Origin: Blastococcus sp. CPCC 205250
GTDB taxonomy: Bacteria; Actinomycetota; Actinomycetes; Mycobacteriales; Geodermatophilaceae
DNA length: 64,000 nucleotides
Direction of reading: 5' to 3'
NCBI RefSeq assembly: GCF_019799925.1
Contig: NZ_JABGCG010000008.1
Coordinates: forward strand, 62,001-126,000
Shown: positions 16,040 to 23,432 of the stretch, one piece after another
Layout of the letters: every line of letters starts with the position of its first letter
Numbering within the stretch: position 1 is the first letter of the stretch
Notes under the pieces: model-generated
Databases searched by the model: none
Told to the model about the DNA's origin: nothing
The model's input: only the letters and a program-made list of their open reading frames with translations
Program-made: the position numbers and the translations under genes

Positions 16040-16707
16040 CACCGCGGCCCGGCGAAGCCCGCGGCGGTCACCGCCCGCGCCACCGCCGGCGCGGCCAGGC
16101 CGAGCCCCAGGTACACCACGGCGTCCGCGCCGCCGAGCACCGCGCCGACCTCCTCCTCGGCGGCCTGCGCCGAGACGGCGACGCCGGCGGTGCCGGAGAT
16201 CCGCAGCCCGAGCACGTCGGCCTCGTCCTGGAGGAACTGCAGGTGCCGCCGGCCGATGGGGGAGCGGTCGTACACCACCGCGACCCGGCGCGCGCCGACC
16301 TCGGCGAGGTGGCGGGCGATCACCAGCGACTCGTCCTCGTGCGAGCCGACCTGGAGGTGGAACATCCACTCGCCCCGGCCCCGCTCGGTGCCGGCCCAGT
16401 TGATCGTCGGCATCCGGTACCGCTCGGCCAGCGGCGTCACGACCAGGGAGTTGTCGCCGATCGCCGGGCCGACGACGAGCAGCACGTCGTCGTCCACCAG
16501 GCGCCGGTAGGCCCGCTCGACCGCCGCGGCCGTCCCCTCGGGCAGGCCCAGGCCGTGGGCCGGGACGAACTCGACGCCCCGGTCCAGCCGGCCGGCCTCC
16601 CGGAGCTCGTCGACCGCCACCTGCAGCAGGTCCGTGGGGTCGCCGCCCGGCCCGCCGGGGCCGGCGGCCATGTCGTGCAGGATCCCGACGCGGTACGGCT
16701 CGGGCAC
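16039..16707 (-). CDS. N-terminal part of an AmiC-like periplasmic-binding-fold protein (split gene)
   Basis: The first lobe of a type 1 periplasmic-binding (Leu/Ile/Val-binding, AmiC) fold, 222 residues. It has no signal peptide: it begins MPEPYRVGILHDMAAG, so the product should be cytoplasmic like the amide sensor AmiC. Typical segments are VVGPAIGDNSLVVTPLAERYRMPTINW and ARRVAVVYDRSPIGRRHLQFL. A perfect AAGGAGG precedes GTG 16707, so expression seems intact, yet the frame ends in GFAGPR before the second lobe. Its role may be ligand sensing or substrate binding; no transporter genes are adjacent. Confidence 0.65.
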   Translation of the reverse strand: MPEPYRVGILHDMAAGPGGPGGDPTDLLQVAVDELREAGRLDRGVEFVPAHGLGLPEGTAAAVERAYRRLVDDDVLLVVGPAIGDNSLVVTPLAERYRMPTINWAGTERGRGEWMFHLQVGSHEDESLVIARHLAEVGARRVAVVYDRSPIGRRHLQFLQDEADVLGLRISGTAGVAVSAQAAEEEVGAVLGGADAVVYLGLGLAAPAVARAVTAAGFAGPR

Positions 16708-16751
16708 GCGGACCTCCTTGGGGGCGGGGCGTCAGTATGGGCAGGGGACCG

Positions 16752-17105
16752 ATGAGGGAGGACGACGTGATCTCCGACGCCGAGGTGCGGCTGCTGGGGC
16801 GGGGGGTGGCCATCCGGGAGCTGGGTGCGCACGACCACCCCGGCGACCTCGAGCGCCACCTGGCCGACCACCCCGACGTCGTCGGCATGCTCGTGCTGGA
16901 CCCCGACCCGTCCGGCGGGGCGTACGTACGGGCCGTCGTCCGCCCCGACGCCGGACCCGAGCGCCGGGCGTGGTTCGCGCAGTGGGTGGAGCAGCGCATC
17001 GACCGCTTCGGCGAGCACGGTCCGCACCCCGACGGCTGGCAGCGCCGGCAGGTCGACGGCGGCTGGCTGCTGTGGGCCGAGGACGTCGCGCTGCCCCCGC
17101 TCTGA
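16752..17105 (+). CDS. hypothetical protein
   Basis: I recognise no family. The product is about 117 residues and predicted soluble and acidic. It has a segment VVGMLVLDPDPSGGAYVRAVVRPDAG and an aromatic C-terminal part (RRAWFAQWVEQRIDRFGEHG, GWLLWAEDVALPPL) that looks like a compact alpha/beta domain. ATG 16752 is chosen because AGGGG lies just upstream; ATG 16737 and GTG 16767 are alternatives. It is divergent from the AmiC-like gene, with start codons about 45 bp apart. Confidence 0.55.
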   Translation: MREDDVISDAEVRLLGRGVAIRELGAHDHPGDLERHLADHPDVVGMLVLDPDPSGGAYVRAVVRPDAGPERRAWFAQWVEQRIDRFGEHGPHPDGWQRRQVDGGWLLWAEDVALPPL

Positions 17106-17170
17106 GCCGACCCGTACGGCTTGCCGGAACCCTTGCCACAGGGGTCGGCGGGCGGACAGGATCGGCGACC

Positions 17171-17671
17171 GTGACCGCCTACACCGCCGAGCAGCTGTCC
17201 ACCCTCGAGGCCCTCCGGCAGGTGAAGGCGCGGTACTCCTACCTGCTGGACACCAAGCAGTGGGACGACTGGGCGCAGCTGTTCACCGAGGACTTCCGCT
17301 GGGCCACCGAGGGCGGGATGGCGGTCGAGGGCCGCGGGCCGTTCGTGGAGATGGTCCGCTCCGCCGTCGGCACCGTCCCGACGGTGCACCAGTTCCACGC
17401 CCCGGTGCTGGAGGTCCTGTCGCCGACGACCGCGACGGGGCTGTGGCCGATGTTCGACTACGTCGGCTTCCCCGAGACGCCGATCCAGGGCTACGGCTAC
17501 TACCACGAGACCTACCGGCTCGAGGGCGACGCGTGGCGCCTGTCGACCCAGTTCCTGTCGCGGCTGCGGACCGACGTCGTCGGCGGGCTGGCCGCCAGCA
17601 TCCAGACGGTCCTGTCACCGGTGGAGGTCGCCAGGGAGGCCACGGCCGCGCTGCCCGGCCTGGCCACGTGA
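17171..17671 (+). CDS. SnoaL/NTF2-like protein (PF13577-type)
   Basis: A 166-residue cone-shaped alpha+beta protein of the SnoaL_4 group. The diagnostic start is LEALRQVKARYSYLLDTKQWDDWAQLFTED, followed by strands TVPTVHQFHAPVLEVL and TATGLWPMFDYV and a C-terminal YHETYRLEGDAWRLSTQFLSRL. Related proteins are hydratases, isomerases or small subunits of ring-hydroxylating oxygenases. The visible tyrosine, aspartate and histidine residues fit an acid-base pocket, but the reaction is unknown. GTG 17171 follows ACAGGA. It overlaps the next SnoaL gene by 4 bp and begins a run of catabolic-looking genes. Confidence 0.8.
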   Translation: MTAYTAEQLSTLEALRQVKARYSYLLDTKQWDDWAQLFTEDFRWATEGGMAVEGRGPFVEMVRSAVGTVPTVHQFHAPVLEVLSPTTATGLWPMFDYVGFPETPIQGYGYYHETYRLEGDAWRLSTQFLSRLRTDVVGGLAASIQTVLSPVEVAREATAALPGLAT

Positions 17672-18177
17672 GCGACGACGTCGCCGCGCTGCGGGCGGAG
17701 GTGGCCGCGCTGGCCAGCCGGCTGCGCGAGCTGGAGGACCGGCAGCAGATCGCCCAGCTGGCCGCCCGCTACGGGCCGGCGGTCGACGTCGGCGACCCCG
17801 ACGCGGCGGCGTCGCTGTGGGCCGAGGACGGCGTCTACGCGGCTCCGCCGTACGCGGTGTGGACCGGCCGGGAGCAGATCGCGGGCATGGTCGCCGGCGG
17901 GCACCAGGAGCTCCTCCGAGCCGGTGCCGGACACGTGCTGACCCCGCTGCACGTGGAGCTGCACGGGGACGACGCCTGGGGCTGGAACCACGCCATGAAC
18001 GTGCAGTGGCGGCCGGACGAGGGGCACTTCGTCGTCTTCCGGCTGTCGGCCAACGAGTGGCACTTCCGCCGCGGGGCCGACGGGTGGCAGGTGGCCAGCC
18101 GGGTGAACCGGCCGCTGGACGGGGCGCCCGAGGCGCGGGAGCTGTTCCGCGGGAGTGCGCAGGCCGGTCGTGGCTGA
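17668..18177 (+). CDS. SnoaL/NTF2-like protein
   Basis: Second SnoaL-fold gene of the pair, 169 residues. After a short coiled leader (ALRAEVAALASRLRELED) comes the family start RQQIAQLAARYGPAVDVGDPDAAASLWAEDGVY. The remaining core includes TPLHVELHGDDAWGWNHAMN, FRLSANEWHFRR and GWQVASRVNRPLDG. It is clearly different from its neighbour, so the pair may form a hetero-oligomer. It is translationally coupled to the upstream gene (GTGA), and its end overlaps the SRPBCC gene by 8 bp. Substrate unknown. Confidence 0.8.
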   Translation: MSDDVAALRAEVAALASRLRELEDRQQIAQLAARYGPAVDVGDPDAAASLWAEDGVYAAPPYAVWTGREQIAGMVAGGHQELLRAGAGHVLTPLHVELHGDDAWGWNHAMNVQWRPDEGHFVVFRLSANEWHFRRGADGWQVASRVNRPLDGAPEARELFRGSAQAGRG

Positions 18178-18646
18178 GCGGGTGTCGGTGACCCGTCGCA
18201 TCCCGGGGCCGGCCGCCGCGGTGTTCGCCGTGGTCGCCGACCCGGCCGGGCACGTGCGGATCGACGGCTCGGGGATGCTGGTCGCCGCAGACGGGGCGCG
18301 GCCGCGGGGGGTCGGCGACACCTTCGAGATGGACATGGACCGGACGCCGCTGGGCGACATCCCCGGCGTCACGGCCTACCGGACGCTGAACACGGTCACC
18401 GCCCACGTGCCCGACCGGCAGTTCGAGTGGAGCGTGACCGCGCCGGGGCGGCCGCCGATCGGCTACGTGTGGGGCTACCTGGTCGAGCCGGTGGGGGAGT
18501 CCGCCTGCGACGTGACCAGCTACGTCGACTGGAGCGGGCTCAGCGAGGAGCGCAAGGCGCGCTCCGCCGGGCGCATGCCGCTGATCCCCGAGTCGACGAT
18601 GGCCACGACGCTGGAGCGACTGGAGCGCGTGGTCACCTCGAGGTGA
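18170..18646 (+). CDS. SRPBCC (polyketide cyclase/START-like) protein
   Basis: A 158-residue SRPBCC-fold protein with a deep hydrophobic ligand pocket. It shows the typical opening VSVTRRIPGPAAAVFAVVADPAGHVRIDGSG, central strands VGDTFEMDMDR and RQFEWSVTAPG, and a long C-terminal helix ESTMATTLERLERVV. Family members bind or cyclise hydrophobic or aromatic ligands. GTG 18170 is chosen because the fold begins there; GTG 18155 in the same frame is possible. It closes the SnoaL-SnoaL-SRPBCC transcript immediately upstream of the promoter region of the maleate-isomerase operon. Confidence 0.8.
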   Translation: MAERVSVTRRIPGPAAAVFAVVADPAGHVRIDGSGMLVAADGARPRGVGDTFEMDMDRTPLGDIPGVTAYRTLNTVTAHVPDRQFEWSVTAPGRPPIGYVWGYLVEPVGESACDVTSYVDWSGLSEERKARSAGRMPLIPESTMATTLERLERVVTSR

Positions 18647-18654
18647 CCTCGTAG

Positions 18655-18683
18655 TTGACTTGGGCGTCGAACATCCGACGATC
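18655..18683 (+). promoter_or_regulatory. candidate promoter with operator-like inverted repeat
   Basis: TTGACT (18655-18660) is followed after 17 bp by ACGATC, a weak -10. The spacer holds an inverted repeat, CGTCG-AACATC-CGACG, at 18665-18680. The same arrangement (TTGAC, 4 bases, GCGTCGA, then CGACG) occurs in the hyuA promoter at 30445-30470, with 18 of 26 bases identical. It lies 42 bp before the 54-residue reading frame. The TetR regulator at 25086 is the obvious candidate binder, by inference. Confidence 0.5.
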
Positions 18684-18721
18684 GAGTTGAGCTCCGTCGC
18701 CCCTGGCGGGAGACTTGCGGC

Positions 18722-18886
18722 ATGACGACCGCGCGTGAGCTGCTGGACCTGATCGCCGACTACGTGACCGCCCGCGCCGACGGCGGCGGCGACGCCGACG
18801 AGCGCCTGCAGTCGATCGCGCAGCGCTTCGATGTGGCCCTCGGGGACGCCGTGGCCGATCGCGCGAGCATGCAGAACGAGGCCTGA
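18722..18886 (+). CDS. 54-residue hypothetical protein
   Basis: A small reading frame in the gap before the maleate isomerase operon. ATG 18722 has GGGAG 9 bases upstream. The product is a plausible two-helix acidic protein: TTARELLDLIADYVTARAD, a GGGDADER turn, then LQSIAQRFDVALGDAVADRA. No family is recognised. Its position directly downstream of the operator-like repeat suggests it belongs to the same regulon, perhaps as a small partner protein, but this is conjecture. Confidence 0.5.
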   Translation: MTTARELLDLIADYVTARADGGGDADERLQSIAQRFDVALGDAVADRASMQNEA

Positions 18887-18910
18887 CCGGCCCGTCGGGA
18901 GCGGGCCTGC

Positions 18911-18939
18911 TTGACATGTTGTCGTGAGTGTCGAATATT
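18911..18939 (+). promoter_or_regulatory. SigA-type promoter of the maleate isomerase operon
   Basis: A consensus -35 TTGACA (18911-18916), exactly 17 bp of spacer, then AATATT (18934-18939) as the -10. The AT-rich patch GAATATTC is a small palindrome and stands out from the GC-rich background. Transcription would begin near 18946, and the operon starts at GTG 18971 behind GGGAGG. Confidence 0.65.
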
Positions 18940-18970
18940 CATCGGCAGCGTCAACATCGAGGGAGGCCCC

Positions 18971-19726
18971 GTGGCCGCGCACCGCATCGGACTCGTCGTG
19001 CCGAGTTCCAACGTCACCGTGGAGACCGAGATGCCGGCCCTGCTGGCCGGTCACCCCGAGGCGACGTTCTCCTTCCACGCGAGCCGGATGCGGATGCGCG
19101 CGGTCTCGCCCGAGGAACTGCGGGCGATGAACGCACAGCGCGAGCGGTGCGTGCTCGAGCTCGGGGACGCGAGCCCCGAGGTGCTGCTCTACGCCTGCCT
19201 GGTCGCCCTCATGGCAGGCGGACCGGGTGAGCACCAGCGGGTCGAGTCGGCCGTCGCCGAGCAGCTGGCAGCCGGGGGTTCAGCCGCCGCCGTCCGGTCC
19301 AGCGCCGGCGCGCTGGTCGAGGCGCTGCAGGCGCTGGGCGCCCGGCGGATCGCCCTGGTCATGCCCTACATGCGCCCGCTGGCGCAGCAGGTGGTCGAGT
19401 ACCTGGAGGCCGAGGGCTTCACCGTCGCCGACTGGCGGGCCCTCGAGGTCGCGGACAACGCCGAGGTGGGCTGCATCCCCGGGGACCGGGTGCTGGCCGC
19501 CGCACGGTCGATGGACCTCACGGGCACCGACGCCCTGGTGCTCTCGTGCTGCGTGCAGATGCCGTCGCTGTCGCTGATCGACGCCGCCGAGGCCGAGCTG
19601 GGCCTGCCGGTCCTGTCGGCCGCCACCGCCGGCGCCTACAGCCTGCTGCGCGCGCTCGGCCTGCCCGTCGACCTGTCCGGCGGCGGCAGCCTGCTGCGAG
19701 CCGACCGCGCCGCCGTCCCGGCCTGA
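18971..19726 (+). CDS. maiA: Maleate isomerase (maleate cis-trans isomerase)
   Basis: Converts maleate to fumarate, the exit step to the citric acid cycle in several aromatic and pyridine degradation routes. The 251-residue protein belongs to the Asp/Glu racemase-arylmalonate decarboxylase superfamily. Both catalytic cysteines are visible: C76 in LLYACLVALM and the CC pair at 193-194 in LVLSCCVQMPS. This spacing matches the cysteines 76 and 194 that I recall for the Nocardia farcinica enzyme. The start IGLVVPSSNVTVETEMPALL carries the substrate-carboxylate-binding SSN of the family. GTG 18971 has GGGAGG upstream. An arylmalonate decarboxylase is less likely because of the YACLVALM motif. It is the first gene of an operon running to 25081. 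Confidence 0.85.
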   Translation: MAAHRIGLVVPSSNVTVETEMPALLAGHPEATFSFHASRMRMRAVSPEELRAMNAQRERCVLELGDASPEVLLYACLVALMAGGPGEHQRVESAVAEQLAAGGSAAAVRSSAGALVEALQALGARRIALVMPYMRPLAQQVVEYLEAEGFTVADWRALEVADNAEVGCIPGDRVLAAARSMDLTGTDALVLSCCVQMPSLSLIDAAEAELGLPVLSAATAGAYSLLRALGLPVDLSGGGSLLRADRAAVPA

Positions 19727-19766
19727 TGGCACCGACAACGCCCACCGCCACCCCGAGGAGGACTCC

Positions 19767-20402
19767 GTGAGCGAACAGCAGCACCGGGTCCGCGGCGTCG
19801 ACCACGTCGCCTACCCGACCTTCGACCCGGCCGGCACGGTCGCCTTCTACCGCGACGTGCTCGGCTTCCCCGTCGTGCACTCCATCTGCGCCGCCGGCTG
19901 GGGGCCGGAGCGGCACCCGGACTTCGTGCACTTCTTCTTCGACATCGGCAACGACGACCGGCTGGCGTTCTTCTACTACTTCGGCCTGGAGCCGTTCGAG
20001 GGCGGCCCGCAGGGGGATGCGTACTCCCGGTTCGCCGAGGACGTCCCGCTCTTCTTCATCCGCTCCCGCCACCTCGCCATCCACGTCGACAACGAGGAGG
20101 ACCTGCTGGACTACCGCCGGCGGCTGGATGCCAGCGCGTGGCCGGTCGAGATGCAGATCCAGCACGAGACGATCGAGTCGATCTACACCCACGACCCCAA
20201 CGGCTACATGATCGAGATCACCCGGGCGATGCGGCCGGTGACGCCGCAGGAGGACCTGGACGCCGAGCTGACCATCGACGCCCTGGTGGACGTCGTCTCC
20301 GGCCCGGACCCGAGCATGGCCGCGCTGCTGGCGCGCAAGGCCGAGCTCATCGTCGAGCGCGCGGCGGCGTGGCAGGAGCAGCGTGAGGCGGCGCTGCCGT
20401 GA
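19767..20402 (+). CDS. VOC-family (type I extradiol dioxygenase/glyoxalase-like) protein
   Basis: A 211-residue vicinal-oxygen-chelate protein. The beta-alpha-beta-beta-beta modules and three metal ligands are visible: H in GVDHVAYPTFDPAGTVAFYRD, H in SRHLAIHVDNEE and E in NGYMIEITRAM. The long aromatic insert (HFFFDIGNDDRLAFFYYFG) is typical of ring-cleaving or aromatic-binding members rather than glyoxalase I. It may therefore be an iron-dependent ring-cleavage dioxygenase, but isomerase or epimerase activity is possible. GTG 19767 follows CGAGGAGGA. It overlaps the next gene by 4 bp. Confidence 0.75.
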   Translation: MSEQQHRVRGVDHVAYPTFDPAGTVAFYRDVLGFPVVHSICAAGWGPERHPDFVHFFFDIGNDDRLAFFYYFGLEPFEGGPQGDAYSRFAEDVPLFFIRSRHLAIHVDNEEDLLDYRRRLDASAWPVEMQIQHETIESIYTHDPNGYMIEITRAMRPVTPQEDLDAELTIDALVDVVSGPDPSMAALLARKAELIVERAAAWQEQREAALP

Positions 20403-20644
20403 CCACGCTGTACGTCCTGGACGTGCCGGAGAACGTCCCCGTCGTCGAGGTCGCCGACCGGGCGCCGGACGTGACGGTCAGCCGGATCGGGCCCTACTTC
20501 GAGATCACCGCCCCCGGTCCCATCGTCATCGACCGCCGGGCCACGGGCTGCCGCCACGCGGTCTGGTACTCCTGCGTGGCGGCGCTGCGGGGATCGGCCG
20601 TCACCCAGCAGGACAAGGACGCACTGCGGGTCGAGCCGGCATGA
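20399..20644 (+). CDS. 81-residue hypothetical protein in catabolic operon
   Basis: No family is recognised. It is tightly embedded: GTG 20399 overlaps the VOC stop and its own stop overlaps the hydrolase ATG, so it is surely expressed. The sequence starts TTLYVLDVPENVPVVEVADRA and has a compact beta-rich look (VTVSRIGPYFEITAPGPIVIDRR), then CRHAVWYSCVAALRG with two cysteines. It could be a small subunit or accessory factor for a neighbouring enzyme. Confidence 0.7.
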   Translation: MTTLYVLDVPENVPVVEVADRAPDVTVSRIGPYFEITAPGPIVIDRRATGCRHAVWYSCVAALRGSAVTQQDKDALRVEPA

Positions 20645-21912
20645 CCCGCACCGACGAGCGGCTGGGTGCCGGGCGCTGGATCGCCGCGGCCGAGGCCCCG
20701 GCCGCCACCGTGACCACGGCCCACGAGCTGCGGACCGCCGACGGCGCCGCCGTGACCGGCCTGCTCCGGGTGGTCCCCGGCGCGCGCACCGTCGTCTGCC
20801 TCATGCACCCCCGCCAGGACGTGAGCCACCACGTGTTGGTCCCCGAGCTCCTGGCCCGCGGACTGGCCGTGTGGACCCAGGGCAGCCGGTCGGTCAACAA
20901 CGACCTGGCCCTCGTGCACGAGCAGACGCTCCTCGACGTCGCCGCCGGGCAGCGGTTCCTGCGCGACCGCGGCTTCGAGCACGTCGTCACCCTCGGACAC
21001 TCCGGCGGCGGCACGCTGTTCGCCTACTACCACCAGCAGGCCGGGCTGGCTCCCGGCGACCGCGTCGCCACCACCCCGGCCGGGCGGCCGGCCGGGCTGG
21101 CCGACGCGGAGCTGCCGCTCCCGGACGGCGCGGTCTTCATGGCGCCGCACCCCGGCCAGGGGGCGCTGCTGGCCCGGCTGATCGACCCCTCGGTCACCGA
21201 CGAGTCCGACCCGCTCTCGGTGGACCCGGACCTGGACCCCTACGACCCGGCCAACGGCTTCGCGCCGCCCGGGGAGAGCTCGTCCTACGCGCCGGCCTTC
21301 GTCGAGCGCTACCGCCGGGCGCAGCTCGCCCGGATCGCGCGGATCGACGCGCGGGCCCGGGAACTGGCCGACGAGGCCGCGGCCGCGCGCCGGCGGTCCA
21401 CGGGCTCCGGTGACCCGCGGGACCGGCGTGCCGCCCTGGTCCCGCGCGTGCTGCTCGTGCACCGCACCGACGCCGACCTGCGGTCGGTCGACCTGTCGCT
21501 GGACGCCAACGAGCGGCCCTACGGCTCGCTCTTCGGCCGCCGGCCCGACCTGACGAACTCCGGCCTGGTGGGCTTCGGCCGGCTGAGCACGCCCGACGCC
21601 TGGCTGTCGACGTGGTCGGTCAACGCCACCCGGGCCGACTTCCTGCGCTGCGCGCCCGGGGTCGCGGTGCCGACCCTGCTCGTGGAGCTGACCGGTGACC
21701 AGGCGTGCTTCCCGGCCGACGTCCGCGCCATGGCCGGCGCCCTGGGGGCCGGTGACCTGACCGTGCGCAGCGTCCGGGGCACGCACTTCGGCGGCGCGAT
21801 CGCCCAGGGGGAGCCGACCGGCGCGAGCCTGGCCGCGGCGGAGATCGGCGGTTGGCTCGCCGACCGCTTCCCGACCGCCGACCCGGGCACCGCGGGGAGG
21901 GGGTCGCGGTGA
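20641..21912 (+). CDS. alpha/beta hydrolase (serine hydrolase)
   Basis: A 423-residue cytosolic hydrolase. The nucleophile elbow is GHSGGG (VVTLGHSGGGTLFAYY near residue 120), and the probable acid and base are D in LVELTGDQACFPADV and H in RSVRGTHFGG near the C-terminus. It is larger than a typical 280-residue member because of an inserted lid rich in prolines and charged residues (about 150-290). In context it may hydrolyse a ring-fission product or a CoA/amide intermediate on the way to maleate; this is inference. It overlaps both neighbours by 4 bp. Confidence 0.8.
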   Translation: MTRTDERLGAGRWIAAAEAPAATVTTAHELRTADGAAVTGLLRVVPGARTVVCLMHPRQDVSHHVLVPELLARGLAVWTQGSRSVNNDLALVHEQTLLDVAAGQRFLRDRGFEHVVTLGHSGGGTLFAYYHQQAGLAPGDRVATTPAGRPAGLADAELPLPDGAVFMAPHPGQGALLARLIDPSVTDESDPLSVDPDLDPYDPANGFAPPGESSSYAPAFVERYRRAQLARIARIDARARELADEAAAARRRSTGSGDPRDRRAALVPRVLLVHRTDADLRSVDLSLDANERPYGSLFGRRPDLTNSGLVGFGRLSTPDAWLSTWSVNATRADFLRCAPGVAVPTLLVELTGDQACFPADVRAMAGALGAGDLTVRSVRGTHFGGAIAQGEPTGASLAAAEIGGWLADRFPTADPGTAGRGSR

Positions 21913-23432
21913 GGCCGCGGCGCGTCGCCGTCCTCGGCGGGGGTCCCGGAGGGCTGTACGCGGCCCGCCTGCTCAAGCTCGCGCAGCCGGACTGCGACGT
22001 CGTGGTCTACGAGCAGGGCGTGCCGGACCGGACCTTCGGCTTCGGGGTGGGGCTGGCCGCCGGCACGCAGCGCAACCTCGCCGCCGCCGACCCGGACAGC
22101 CTGCGCGACATCGTGGCCGCGGGCCGCCCGCACGACATGCAGATGCGCGTCCGCGGGCGGACGTCGACCGTGCGCAACGGCGCCCTGGTCGGCGTCGCCC
22201 GCACCCGGCTGCTTGCGGTCCTGCACGAGCACGCCGAGCGGGCCGGGGTGGTGCTGAAGTTCGGCGAGCGCACGTCGGCCGACGTGGTCGACGCCGACCT
22301 CGTCGTCGCCGCCGACGGTGTCAACAGCGCGACCCGGACGGCCGGTGCCGAGACCTTCGGCGCTACCGTCGAGCACGGCGACGGGCTCTACCTCTGGGCC
22401 GCGACGGACTTCGCGCTCGAGCACGCGCTGTTCGAGCCGGTGGAGACCGAGGCCGGCACGTTCGTCACCCACGCCTATCCCTACGCCGAGGACCACAGCA
22501 CCTTCCTCATCGAGACCGACGAGGCCACCTGGCGGCGCGCCGGGCTGGACGCCGGCGCGGAGGGGCTGGCCGGTGACACCACCGACGAGGCCAGCCTCCG
22601 GCACCTGGAGCAGGTGTTCGCCGGCGCGCTGCAGGGGCACCGGCTCATCGGCAACCGCACCCAGTGGCTGCGCTTCCGCACCGTCCGGGCCCGGCGGTGG
22701 TCCGCCGGCCGCGTCGTCCTGCTGGGCGACGCCGCGCACACCGCGCACTACTCCATCGGCTCGGGCACGAAGCTGGCCATGGAGGACGCCATCGAGCTGG
22801 TGGCCGCCCTCGGGGAGGCCGACGACCTCACGTCGGCCCTTGCCGCCTACGAGGCGCGCCGGCGTCCGGCCGTGGAGCGGCTGCAGGGGCTGGCGAGCCG
22901 CAGCCAGCTGTGGTGGGAGAGCTTCCCCGACCGGCTGGACCTGCCGGTCGACCGGCTGATGGTCGCCTACATGTCGCGCGCCGGGAACGTGCCGCTGACC
23001 CGCTTCGCGCGGACCAGTCCGGACGTCGTGGGCCGCGCGCTGGCGCAGTACGCCGGTGAGACGCCGGAGCCCGGCGCGGACCTCCTGCACTGGGTGCTGG
23101 ACCGGCAGCCCCGGCCGCCCGGGCCCGGCGCGCTCGACCGGCTCCCCGTGCCCCCCGGGAGCGCGTGGTCCGCCGACGGGGACGACCTCGTCCACCGCGC
23201 GCGTGAGCTCGCTGAGCGCGGCAGCGCCGGGGTCCGGCTGGCCGGTCCCGCCGGCCGGGACGCCGTGCTCGACCGGCTGGACGTCGGCGAGCGGATCCGC
23301 CGGGCGACCGGACTGCTCACGGTCGTCGACGTCCCCGAGGCGTACCGGGAGGACGCCGCGGCCGCGCTGGTCAGCGGCCGGGCCGACCTGGTCGACCTCA
23401 CCCCTGCGAGCCCCGACGAGGAGGGGCGATGA
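21909..23432 (+). CDS. FAD-dependent monooxygenase, salicylyl-/anthraniloyl-CoA hydroxylase-like, with eroded C-terminal barrel
   Basis: Class A flavin hydroxylase of 507 residues. The FAD Rossmann motif is GGGPGGLYAARLLKLAQP; DLVVAADGVNSATR is the DG motif and GRVVLLGDAAHTAHYSIGSGTKLAMEDA the GD motif. The phrases FGFGVGLAAGTQRNL and HYSIGSGTKLAMEDAIEL are characteristic of salicylyl-CoA 5-hydroxylase and anthraniloyl-CoA monooxygenase. Those enzymes carry a second, old-yellow-enzyme barrel of about 350 residues. Here only about 110 residues follow, yet they retain barrel-like echoes (DDLVHRARELAERGSAGVRLAG, then SGRADLVDLTP). I expect hydroxylation of an aryl-CoA or aryl acid without the reductase half. 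Confidence 0.82.
   Translation: MRPRRVAVLGGGPGGLYAARLLKLAQPDCDVVVYEQGVPDRTFGFGVGLAAGTQRNLAAADPDSLRDIVAAGRPHDMQMRVRGRTSTVRNGALVGVARTRLLAVLHEHAERAGVVLKFGERTSADVVDADLVVAADGVNSATRTAGAETFGATVEHGDGLYLWAATDFALEHALFEPVETEAGTFVTHAYPYAEDHSTFLIETDEATWRRAGLDAGAEGLAGDTTDEASLRHLEQVFAGALQGHRLIGNRTQWLRFRTVRARRWSAGRVVLLGDAAHTAHYSIGSGTKLAMEDAIELVAALGEADDLTSALAAYEARRRPAVERLQGLASRSQLWWESFPDRLDLPVDRLMVAYMSRAGNVPLTRFARTSPDVVGRALAQYAGETPEPGADLLHWVLDRQPRPPGPGALDRLPVPPGSAWSADGDDLVHRARELAERGSAGVRLAGPAGRDAVLDRLDVGERIRRATGLLTVVDVPEAYREDAAAALVSGRADLVDLTPASPDEEGR

Noticed and set aside
18917..18940. Third copy of the CGTCG-N6-CGACG operator at the maleate isomerase promoter
   Set aside because: Only the -35 and a loose GTCG/TCGA pairing match. 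The inverted repeat is not convincing.
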